Source of the DNA: Nitrosopumilales archaeon
Lineage (GTDB): Archaea; Thermoproteota; Nitrososphaeria; Nitrososphaerales; Nitrosopumilaceae
Reading direction: 5' to 3'
Assembly: GCA_016176745.1 (NCBI GenBank)
Contig: JACOWO010000114.1
Coordinates: forward strand, 1 to 9,796
Length of the DNA stretch: 9,796 nt
Shown here: one piece after another, positions 1-5,671 of the stretch
Position numbering within the stretch: the stretch's first letter is position 1
Layout of the letters: every line of letters begins with the position of its first letter
The notes under the pieces: model-generated
The model's input: the letters and a program-made list of their open reading frames with translations, nothing else
Database searches by the model: none
Told to the model about the DNA's origin: nothing
Program-made: the position numbers and the translations under genes

Positions 1-1
1 A

Positions 2-742
2 ACAAATGATGGAAAAGTTACACTAAACCAAAGAACATTTCGTTTTGGCCAACCAGTGAAGGTGATATTGATGGATCCTGACCTTAACCAAAAACATGAC
101 AGAATCGATATTTATCTAACATCAAATGATCCAAATTCTGACAATGTAGATACTGTTATTGATCAGGGTGGCAATTTGCTATTAGAAATAAAAATCAAAG
201 ATGCTAGATACAAGCGTTGTACTATAAGTGGTGTTGAAACAGGTGGTCTTGCCTCTACTGGTTTTACACTTGTTGAAACAGGCCCATCTACTGGAATTTT
301 TGAGGGGATCTTTAAAATGCCAACACAAATCTGTAACAGCAATGGAGCACAGCTAATTTCACCTGCTGGCGGAAGTATCGAAGTCAAATATCATGATGCG
401 CTAGACTCATCAGGTAAACCAAACATCTTTGGGCTAACATTTACACAAAGCACAAGTGCTACTCCGAGAGTTGACGCAAAAGTTCCTGACTGGTTAAAAA
501 ATAATGTAAGGGCATGGATTGATAAAAAAACAGACGATAACACATTTCTTAACGGAATTCAATATCTTATCAACGAAAAAATAATCTCGCCATCAAATAT
601 ACAAGAAGGCAAATCAGAAAAAAGAGTGCCATCATGGATTAGAAACAATGCTGACTGGTGGGCGAATGGTCTTATCACGCAAGATGATTATCTTAGTGGA
701 ATTGAATATCTAATAGAAAAAGGTATAATCAAACTACCATAA
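2..742 (+). CDS. Secreted Ig-like/repeat protein, C-terminal part (5' end outside window)
   Basis: The frame is open to the left edge: codons before the GTG at 56 read TNDGKVTLNQRTFRFGQP and continue without a stop, so the gene starts upstream and GTG 56 is an internal valine. The visible part has a beta-rich module (to about position 450) with FRFGQPVKV, DPDLN, TGIFEGIFKMP and SPAGGSIEVKY. Then come two copies of a roughly 45-residue repeat, VPDWLKNNVRAWID...GIQYLINEKII and VPSWIRNNADWWANG...GIEYLIEKGII. Such tryptophan-rich C-terminal repeats recur in many secreted or cell-surface proteins of ammonia-oxidising archaea; their function is not established to my knowledge. No transmembrane anchor or PEFG-type sorting tail follows, as the protein ends IIKLP. 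The signal peptide would lie outside the window. It converges with the minus-strand cysteine-rich genes, with only 5 nt between stop codons. Surface or extracellular role is inferred. Confidence 0.85.
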   Translation, partial: TNDGKVTLNQRTFRFGQPVKVILMDPDLNQKHDRIDIYLTSNDPNSDNVDTVIDQGGNLLLEIKIKDARYKRCTISGVETGGLASTGFTLVETGPSTGIFEGIFKMPTQICNSNGAQLISPAGGSIEVKYHDALDSSGKPNIFGLTFTQSTSATPRVDAKVPDWLKNNVRAWIDKKTDDNTFLNGIQYLINEKIISPSNIQEGKSEKRVPSWIRNNADWWANGLITQDDYLSGIEYLIEKGIIKLP

Positions 743-755
743 TTTTTTTATTTTT
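743..755 (+). terminator. T-rich terminator after the secreted protein gene
   Basis: Immediately after the TAA at 740-742 come T7 (743-749) and T5 (751-755) on the plus strand with no clear hairpin. Archaeal RNA polymerase commonly terminates at such T tracts. The tract overlaps the stop codon (748-750) of the converging minus-strand gene. Confidence 0.5.
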
Positions 756-858
756 GATAAGACTCACACTTACAACCTTTTACTAGACATTTGTCTTTGC
801 CGTCTTGATGTATTGCCTTATCGTGAAAGCATCCAGATTCTACATTATGGCATATCAT
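748..858 (-). CDS. 36-aa cysteine-rich mini-protein (putative metal-binding), downstream member of a tandem pair
   Basis: ATG at 856-858, TAA at 748-750. The peptide begins MICHNVESGCFHDKAIHQ and ends with KCLVKG, CKC and ESYQK. It has five cysteines (residues 3, 10, 24, 29, 31) and three histidines (4, 12, 17), a density suggesting zinc or other metal binding. It sits 18 nt downstream of the 877-1050 gene, on the same strand and in the same reading frame, separated only by a TAA and six codons. The KCL.K...C.CE segment matches the neighbour's, suggesting paralogy. No ribosome binding site is visible, so it is either co-transcribed or the second half of a split two-domain protein. Family not recognised; the case for a gene rests on cysteine pattern and similarity to its neighbour. 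Confidence 0.5.
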   Translation of the reverse strand: MICHNVESGCFHDKAIHQDGKDKCLVKGCKCESYQK

Positions 859-876
859 ATTTAGAAAATTTAGATT

Positions 877-1050
877 TTAACCATATATGATACAATACTC
901 ACATTCGCAACTTGGCACTTGTTTGCTTTTTGCAAGACATTTTTTATGTTGTCCTGCTTGACATTGGGCGCAAATTTGATCTATGTTATCTACTTTTGAA
1001 TATTTTTTTGACTGATCAAATCCAAAACCGCCATCGCGTGGTCCAACCAT
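877..1050 (-). CDS. 57-aa cysteine-rich mini-protein (putative zinc-binding)
   Basis: ATG at 1048-1050, TAA at 877-879. The N-terminus is polar and glycine-rich (MVGPRDGGFGFDQSKKYSK). The C-terminal half carries C27-x2-C30, GQH, C38, C48-x-C50-x2-C53: six cysteines plus a histidine, a spacing like a small zinc knuckle or ribbon. A TATA-like CTAAAATA lies 22-29 nt before the ATG and there is no Shine-Dalgarno sequence, which suggests a leaderless transcript. It is followed in frame by the 36-aa cysteine-rich protein. Small proteins with CxxC...GxH..C...CxC patterns seem common in thaumarchaea, but I do not recognise a named family and no function can be assigned. A regulatory or metal-buffering role would be a guess. 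Confidence 0.6.
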   Translation of the reverse strand: MVGPRDGGFGFDQSKKYSKVDNIDQICAQCQAGQHKKCLAKSKQVPSCECEYCIIYG

Positions 1051-1071
1051 AACAAAATAAAGAAAATCTAG

Positions 1072-1079
1072 TATTTTAG
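1072..1079 (-). promoter_or_regulatory. TATA-like box for the cysteine-rich mini-genes
   Basis: Minus-strand CTAAAATA lies 22-29 nt upstream of the ATG at 1050. With the usual archaeal spacing this places the transcript start at or next to the start codon. Context-based; the local DNA is AT-rich, so a chance match is possible. Confidence 0.35.
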
Positions 1080-1086
1080 CTCACTG

Positions 1087-1100
1087 GGTAATTTCTTACC
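1087..1100 (-). other. Small hairpin with GAAA tetraloop
   Basis: On the minus strand the sequence reads GGTAA-GAAA-TTACC, a perfect 5-bp stem closed by a GNRA-type loop. It lies between the stop of the 49-aa membrane peptide gene (1117) and the TATA-like box of the cysteine-rich genes. It could mark the 3' end of the upstream transcript. There is no following T tract, and a 14-nt palindrome can arise by chance. Confidence 0.3.
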
Positions 1101-1116
1101 GCATTATCATCATAAA

Positions 1117-1266
1117 CTATTCTTTGTTATCTTTGGTTTGATTTTTTTTGTCTTGATTATCCCACAAATGCATTGTTCCTCTTAACATAAAACAACCAAC
1201 AATTATTGCTACAAGTCCACTTAATACAAAACCAACTACATTTCTTATGCTTTTTAGTTTTGACAC
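1117..1266 (-). CDS. 49-aa single-pass membrane peptide, GTG start (hypothetical)
   Basis: GTG at 1264-1266, TAG at 1117-1119. The product starts MSKLKSIRN (basic), then has one hydrophobic stretch VVGFVLSGLVAIIVGCFML (about residues 10-28), then a polar, lysine-rich tail (LWDNQDKKNQTKDNKE). By the positive-inside rule the short basic N-terminus is probably cytoplasmic, although the tail is also charged. An in-frame TAA occurs 11 codons upstream and no ATG lies between, so GTG is the best start. A TATA-like TTAATTTC lies about 22-29 nt before it. The coding evidence is the coherent basic/hydrophobic/polar layout. No family recognised. It is divergent from the plus-strand peptide at 1347. Confidence 0.45.
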   Translation of the reverse strand: MSKLKSIRNVVGFVLSGLVAIIVGCFMLRGTMHLWDNQDKKNQTKDNKE

Positions 1267-1346
1267 ACAAACATTTGGCTCAACTTGAAATTAAGTTCAG
1301 CTGTTCTCAATGTATCGCGTAAAACATTCATTTACTGTATTTTTTG

Positions 1347-1457
1347 ATGAATAAAGCATTGGTAAATAAAAAAAACATTGCAATTTGGATTGCAATAATA
1401 GGAGGCGGAATAGCATTTTATCTTCTATATGGAATCGTAGCAGACCTTATGCGATGA
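1347..1457 (+). CDS. 36-aa single-pass membrane peptide (hypothetical)
   Basis: ATG at 1347-1349, TGA at 1455-1457. Layout: basic N-terminus MNKALVNKKN, a hydrophobic helix IAIWIAIIGGGIAFYLLYGI (residues 11-30) with a GGG flex point, and a short VADLMR end. There is no Shine-Dalgarno sequence before it; an AT-rich TAAAACATT at about 20-28 nt upstream could serve as a promoter for a leaderless transcript. It ends 11 nt before the stop of the convergent coiled-coil gene (1469). It was found by reading, is short, and matches no family I know, so it may be a membrane micropeptide or a chance frame. Confidence 0.4.
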   Translation: MNKALVNKKNIAIWIAIIGGGIAFYLLYGIVADLMR

Positions 1458-1468
1458 TTTCTAATTTC

Positions 1469-2308
1469 TTAGGATTTTTGTTTTTTTGATTTTTGTAGTT
1501 CGTCTAACTGTTTTTTTGTTTTTAGATGCTCATTACGCTCACGTTCTATTGCCTGTTTTAAAACCTCGATCTCTTTTTGCGCCTTTTGCAATTTTGCGTT
1601 AGTTGATGCTACCACAGCACTTGCTGCCTCTATCACATTTTTTGATGCTCCCCCCCTTCCTGCACTGTAAAGATCATTTTCTAAAAGTTTAAGATCCTTT
1701 TTTGCAGCTTCGATTTCATGTTTTTTGTTGTCACTTTCGTCTTTCAAATACTGAAGCTGTTGCCTTGCTAAATCTACCTCGGACTTGGCTTTTGCAAGTT
1801 CAGATTTTACCTGTTCATACTTTTCTGTCACTTGAGCTGATTCTACCTGAGACTGAGATGGTTGTGACTCTAACTTTTCTAGATCTTCTTTGTGTTGTGC
1901 GATTTGTGATTTTATGGAGGCAAGCTTCAAGTTTGCCTCGTTGAGCTCATCTAGTGTTGATTTTGCTATATTGTGTTCTGATTTGGCAGAGTCTAGTCTA
2001 GTTTGCAGTTCTGCATACTCTTTTTTTATTGTCTCAATCTCTATCTTTTTTTGATTCATTTCCTTTTTTGAGGACATTAAATTTCCAACAACTTGATCAT
2101 ATTCTTCTTTTACATTTGCCAGTTTTTGCAAAATTGAATTAAGACGCTCAGTATTTGTTTGGATTTCTTTTCCTAGATAATCTGATTCGCCTTGTACGTG
2201 TTCCTTTAGAACACCTTCTTGGTTTTTTACGACTGGGATGTCTGATTCTTTTTTAATTAATACATCCTCAGGCTCTTCTTGTTTTTTTAAGCGCTTAAAC
2301 AATCCCAT
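1469..2308 (-). CDS. Coiled-coil protein of unknown function
   Basis: 279 residues. The N-terminus is short and basic (MGLFKRLKKQ) followed by an acidic/polar linker. From about residue 45 to 213 there is an almost continuous charged heptad-like coiled coil (KEIQTNTERLNSILQKL... EIEAAKKDLKLLENDL), interrupted near 148-158 by QPSQSQ. A glycine break SAGRGGASKN (215-224) and an alanine-rich helix AASAVVAS separate it from a second coil (about 238-274, ending in lysines). This resembles SMC/Rad50-style coils, but there is no Walker motif or head domain, so it is a structural or scaffold protein, not an ATPase. Its ATG is 8 nt after the stop of the small membrane-protein gene, with GGAAGTGA just before, so the two are probably translated from one mRNA. 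The R-G-G codons form a run of seven Gs (1650-1656). Function unknown. Confidence 0.8.
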   Translation of the reverse strand: MGLFKRLKKQEEPEDVLIKKESDIPVVKNQEGVLKEHVQGESDYLGKEIQTNTERLNSILQKLANVKEEYDQVVGNLMSSKKEMNQKKIEIETIKKEYAELQTRLDSAKSEHNIAKSTLDELNEANLKLASIKSQIAQHKEDLEKLESQPSQSQVESAQVTEKYEQVKSELAKAKSEVDLARQQLQYLKDESDNKKHEIEAAKKDLKLLENDLYSAGRGGASKNVIEAASAVVASTNAKLQKAQKEIEVLKQAIERERNEHLKTKKQLDELQKSKKQKS

Positions 2309-2316
2309 TTTTCAAC

Positions 2317-2529
2317 TCACTTCCTTTTTTTTATAAAATTAAGATAAAAGCCAATTCCTCCTACGATAAATCCCAATACTATGAAACCTATTCCTGTTTG
2401 TGGCGACTCGCTAAAGGTTATTGGTGCCAGCATGAATATGAGCGCACCTAAAATTATAAGAAAAAAACCACCGCTTTTTCTTGGTTTATTATGTTCACTA
2501 TGTGCCAAAGCAGTTCTTTTATTGAACAT
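2317..2529 (-). CDS. 70-aa two-helix membrane protein (hypothetical)
   Basis: I start it at ATG 2527-2529 (MFNKRTALAHSEHNKPRKS), which overlaps the lysS stop by 11 nt; an ATG at 2571 would add 14 residues inside lysS, and TTG 2506-2508 would avoid any overlap. A soluble, basic N-terminus of about 20 residues is followed by two hydrophobic helices, roughly 21-38 (GFFLIILGALIFMLAPI) and 46-64 (GIGFIVLGFIVGGIGFYLNF), ending in KKRK. The positive charges at both ends suggest both termini face the cytoplasm in a helical hairpin. It lies between lysS and the coiled-coil gene (8 nt gap), so it is likely part of the same transcript; a membrane anchor working with the coiled-coil protein is a guess from position only. 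No named family recognised. Confidence 0.65.
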   Translation of the reverse strand: MFNKRTALAHSEHNKPRKSGGFFLIILGALIFMLAPITFSESPQTGIGFIVLGFIVGGIGFYLNFIKKRK

Positions 2530-4045
2530 AACTGTATAGAGTTTGTGCAATCTTTTTCCTACCAATATCATTTATGAACGGCCCAATACGGGGACCTCGA
2601 TTGGTTGAAAGGATTATCTGATAAAGTGTTTTGAACAAGTCTTTCGGTTCAATGTTATTATCTTTAGAAATTTGGTATATTGAATTTTGAATGTCCTGCT
2701 GTTCGTTTTCAGTGGAAAGAAAATCAGCTATCTCTTTTAGTGCTTTTTTGATAGTATTATCAAGATTAATTTCAATTTTTTGTTGAGTATCAAAAGCATC
2801 TGCAAAATTACCAGCTAAAACAATTAATTCTTCTATCTGCGGATCAACATTTTTGATTGTTCCATAATCGAGCAGTTTTTTTGTAACACGCTGTATTCTA
2901 TCTTCTTTGAAAATTTTACATATCTCAATTAAAAGCCTGTAACTTACATGTTGTGAAGGATTTTTTGGTGGTTTTAACAGGTTTACATATTGATAAAGTC
3001 CCTTTGTTTTTACAACCTTTGCTTCATTATCAAGCTTGATTTTGCCAAAAAATATGTCTTCCAATTCATTATACTCATCCATAAGTGATGGGATGTCCTC
3101 AAATCCTAGCTCTCGTGCGCCAGTAATTCTTTTGTAAAGTAATAAGAGAATCGATTTTGGCGTTCCATATTTTAGCCAGTTCTGTGCCGTAACTACATTT
3201 CCAAGAGATTTTGAAATCTTTTTGCCACCCTTGTCTAAGAACATCTCATACTTTACATGATGTGGATGAGGAAATTTTAATATCTCATCTGAGACCCAGT
3301 CATTTACCTTTACAGAATCCATAATGTCCTTTCCATATGCCTCAAATCGTATATCAAATGCCTGCCATCTAGCTGCAAATTCTACTTTCCATGCAAGCTT
3401 GCCAAGGTCTTTTGTAATATCTGCTATGCCGTCGTTGCCGCATCCCTTGAGGTTTTTTGAACCTATCAGAGCATCTTGGCATTTGTATCTGATTTTTTTT
3501 TCATCTTGTAGATATTCATAGGCTTCTGCTGTGTACAATCTATTGCAGTTTGAGCAAACAGGAAAGTAAGGCAAAAATTTTTGATATTTTTCCTGACCTA
3601 CTAGTTCTTCAATTTTATTTCCTATCTTTTCACTATTGATCAATATGGTGTGAATTTGCTCTTTTAGCAGTCCTTTTTGATATGTATCATATGCCCGCTT
3701 GAATTCATAACTTATGCCAAGCCTGTCAAGGCCTTCTAACAAAAGACTACTCATGTGCATTCCATATGACTCATGACAGCCAAACGGGTCAGGAATAAGG
3801 GATACTGGTTTTGCAAGATGCTCATCAAGTGAAGAAGGAAAACCTTCTGGAATTTTTCTTAATCCATCTAGGTCATCAGAATATGCTACAAGATCTGACT
3901 TGTAACCAAAATTTTCTAGTGCAAGCTTTACCCCATAGGCACGTACGGCATCACCTAAACTGCCAATATGTGGTATGCCTGATGCGCCAAGACCGCTCTC
4001 AACTTTTAATAGTTTTGTGTTTCTTCCGAGCGATTTTTCTCTTTC
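2519..4045 (-). CDS. lysS: Lysyl-tRNA synthetase, class I; N-terminus and start codon missing
   Basis: Charges tRNA-Lys with lysine in the cytoplasm; the class I form is typical of archaea. Homology runs from about 4045 (REKSLGRNTKLLKVESGLG) through the HIGH-type PHIGS (about 3965-3979), YSDDLDGLRK, DPFGCHESYG, a CSNC/CQ/GCG zinc-like region, KVEFAARW, HPHHVKYEMF and the KMSKS-type KISKS, to a normal anticodon-binding C-terminus ending RGPRIGPFINDIGRKK. About 507 residues are homologous against about 520-540 for the family; the usual opening segment with GxGTWxDK is absent. The frame is open upstream to 4096 but contains no ATG, GTG or TTG; the first is ATG 3758-3760, which would drop the PHIGS motif and give a dead 413-aa protein. 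The 5' part overlaps the aberrant tail of elp3. Identification is secure; whether it is translated in full is doubtful. Confidence 0.9.
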   Translation of the reverse strand, partial: EREKSLGRNTKLLKVESGLGASGIPHIGSLGDAVRAYGVKLALENFGYKSDLVAYSDDLDGLRKIPEGFPSSLDEHLAKPVSLIPDPFGCHESYGMHMSSLLLEGLDRLGISYEFKRAYDTYQKGLLKEQIHTILINSEKIGNKIEELVGQEKYQKFLPYFPVCSNCNRLYTAEAYEYLQDEKKIRYKCQDALIGSKNLKGCGNDGIADITKDLGKLAWKVEFAARWQAFDIRFEAYGKDIMDSVKVNDWVSDEILKFPHPHHVKYEMFLDKGGKKISKSLGNVVTAQNWLKYGTPKSILLLLYKRITGARELGFEDIPSLMDEYNELEDIFFGKIKLDNEAKVVKTKGLYQYVNLLKPPKNPSQHVSYRLLIEICKIFKEDRIQRVTKKLLDYGTIKNVDPQIEELIVLAGNFADAFDTQQKIEINLDNTIKKALKEIADFLSTENEQQDIQNSIYQISKDNNIEPKDLFKTLYQIILSTNRGPRIGPFINDIGRKKIAQTLYSYVQ

Positions 4046-5556
4046 ACACTTATGACTAGGATCCTGTTTGCGCCAAACTCTTCTTTTGATATTTTTTCAG
4101 CTTCACTCATCAATTTTTTTCCTAAACCAGAGTGCTGAATGCTGTCTTTTTCATGGTTTCCTATTTTTAGTGATTTACCATACACATGAAGCTCACGTAC
4201 GATGCATGTCTTGTCTGTTATTTCCTTTCGGTGAGCCTTATTGCTTGGATGACGTAATCTCACAAAACCATAAATCCTGTCATCTGAATCATCAAAGGAA
4301 AGAAAAACCTCACTACCTCCTGAGGATGTATAGTTTTCACGATTTAATCTTAGATCATCAAATGTAACAGCTATTTCTGATAGCCCAGCCTCTCTGCATC
4401 TAATACATTTGCAGCTAAGATTTTGCTTTTGCAAATTTTTATGTACAATCTGGCGCAAGTTGCCAAGTTTTTGTCCTGCCATAATTTCTTCTTGTGATAT
4501 TTCACGCTGAACACGCATTATTCTTACCCAACGTGGAACGTTCTTTTTGATTTCAGTTAATACTGTAACAAGTTCTTCATCTGAATATGGCTTGTATTTT
4601 CCTTCAAGATAGTCATTGTAAAGTGGAGTGTTTTCCAACACTAGTGATGGATAAATCTTTAACATGTCTGGTTTGAAGCGTGGATCCGAAAAAAGCATCA
4701 TAAAGTCAGAAATGTCATCATGAGGCGTCATAGTTGGCAAACCCGGCATCATGTGAGCAACTATTTTGTAGCCAGCATCTTTAGCAATCTGGAATGATTC
4801 TATCACATCATTTAGGTCATGTCCGCGGTTTACAATTTTATAAACACTTTCATGCAAGCTTTGTACTCCAATCTCAACTCTAGTAATTCCAAATTGTAGC
4901 ATTGTATCTACATGTTCTTTTTTGCAATAGTCTGGCTTTGTCTCAACTGTAAATCCTACATTTCTAATTGTGGCATGTTCGTTGTTTTTCTTTGCACCCT
5001 CTAGTGTTGTCGAGTTAAAACCATTTAATGCATCATAACAAGATTTTATGAAATTTTCTTGATACTGTATTGGCATAAAAGGAAATGTTCCGCCAACAAT
5101 TACAAGCTCTAGCTTTGTTACGTCATGACCATAAACCAATAATTTTTCAAGTTTTGACAGTATCTGCTTTTTTGGATCATATTGACTCTCAATAGCACTA
5201 ATGGCTAGGGGCTCTTTGCCTGTATAGCTGTTTGGTGTATTGAACTCGATGCCTCCTGGACAGTACGTACATCTACCATGCGGACATGCATACGGCTTTG
5301 GCATTAACGCAATAACTGCAACACCTGATGCTGTCTTGACAGGTTTTTTTAACAAAACATTTTGTAATTTCATAAACTCTTTGCCAGTAACTGTTGAAAG
5401 TATTTCATAATTTCTGGGAATTCTTTCAAGTGAATATTTTGTGCAAATCTTTTTGATTTCGGATTTTACCTTCTTTTTTGTGGGTACCTGAATTAATAAG
5501 AGATTTTGAGAAATTTCAGAACATGCCGTTGAGAATGTAGAATTATTTTTTGTCAT
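4006..5556 (-). CDS. elp3: Elp3-type tRNA uridine(34) acetyltransferase (radical SAM + GNAT), truncated and altered C-terminus
   Basis: Elp3 starts the modification of wobble U34 to cm5U using S-adenosylmethionine and acetyl-CoA. The 516-aa product has an N-terminal helical/basic region (1-75), the radical SAM core with CPHGRCTYC (C91, C96, C99, Fe-S ligands), VETKPDYC, the G230-VQS strand and PGLPTMTP, a zinc site SCKCIRC (C382, C384, C387), and a GNAT domain from about 395 (GFVRLR, IVRELHVYG, acetyl-CoA loop QHSGLGKKL at 474-482). It follows the family to ILVIS (499-503), then ends VKEKNRSEETQNY. Archaeal Elp3 normally continues SGVG.R.YYRKLGYE..GPY, about 25 more residues carrying the last GNAT strand and tyrosine-rich helix. 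The new tail is lysS sequence read in another frame. ATG 5556 fits the family's N-terminus and has a TATA-like box upstream. It heads the lysS cluster. Confidence 0.92.
   Translation of the reverse strand: MTKNNSTFSTACSEISQNLLLIQVPTKKKVKSEIKKICTKYSLERIPRNYEILSTVTGKEFMKLQNVLLKKPVKTASGVAVIALMPKPYACPHGRCTYCPGGIEFNTPNSYTGKEPLAISAIESQYDPKKQILSKLEKLLVYGHDVTKLELVIVGGTFPFMPIQYQENFIKSCYDALNGFNSTTLEGAKKNNEHATIRNVGFTVETKPDYCKKEHVDTMLQFGITRVEIGVQSLHESVYKIVNRGHDLNDVIESFQIAKDAGYKIVAHMMPGLPTMTPHDDISDFMMLFSDPRFKPDMLKIYPSLVLENTPLYNDYLEGKYKPYSDEELVTVLTEIKKNVPRWVRIMRVQREISQEEIMAGQKLGNLRQIVHKNLQKQNLSCKCIRCREAGLSEIAVTFDDLRLNRENYTSSGGSEVFLSFDDSDDRIYGFVRLRHPSNKAHRKEITDKTCIVRELHVYGKSLKIGNHEKDSIQHSGLGKKLMSEAEKISKEEFGANRILVISVKEKNRSEETQNY
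4040..4050 (-). other. Probable deletion junction joining the elp3 3' part to the lysS 5' part
   Basis: On the minus strand, Elp3-like coding (...CTAGTCATAAGTG) passes directly into lysS coding (GAAAGAGAAAAATCG...), in frames that differ by -1. Elp3 homology stops at about 4048-4050, and LysRS homology begins at about 4042-4045. The end of elp3, any spacer and the start of lysS are all absent. The exact breakpoint is uncertain by a few bases because of shared GTG-like bases. Confidence 0.7.
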
Positions 5557-5579
5557 TTTTGTAAAGTAACTTCAGATAC

Positions 5580-5593
5580 AAATTAAATAAATT
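5580..5593 (-). promoter_or_regulatory. TATA-like box upstream of elp3
   Basis: The minus strand reads AATTTATTTAATTT 24-37 nt before the elp3 ATG. It matches the A/T-rich TATA element expected 25-30 nt before an archaeal transcript start and would give a very short or absent leader. No Shine-Dalgarno motif precedes the ATG (TTACTTTACAAAAATG), consistent with that. Confidence 0.45.
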
Positions 5594-5671
5594 GTATTCG
5601 TTTTTTTGAGTAATTATCTTCTTTTTGCTAATGATTTTTCAGTAAAGTTAATCGCGTCTTCTATTTTGTGC

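Noticed and set aside
1101..1115. ATGATGA on the minus strand as a possible box C of a C/D guide RNA
   Set aside because: No CTGA box D at a suitable distance and no terminal stem.
743..1468. Search for tRNA, other stable RNA, CRISPR or transposon ends in the long gap
   Set aside because: No cloverleaf, direct-repeat array, or paired terminal repeats seen; short coding frames account for most of the stretch.
2530..2571. Upstream ATG (2571) extending the small membrane protein by 14 residues
   Set aside because: The extension lies within the conserved end of lysS and adds only MILVGKRLHKLYTV; ATG 2529 gives a more usual short overlap.
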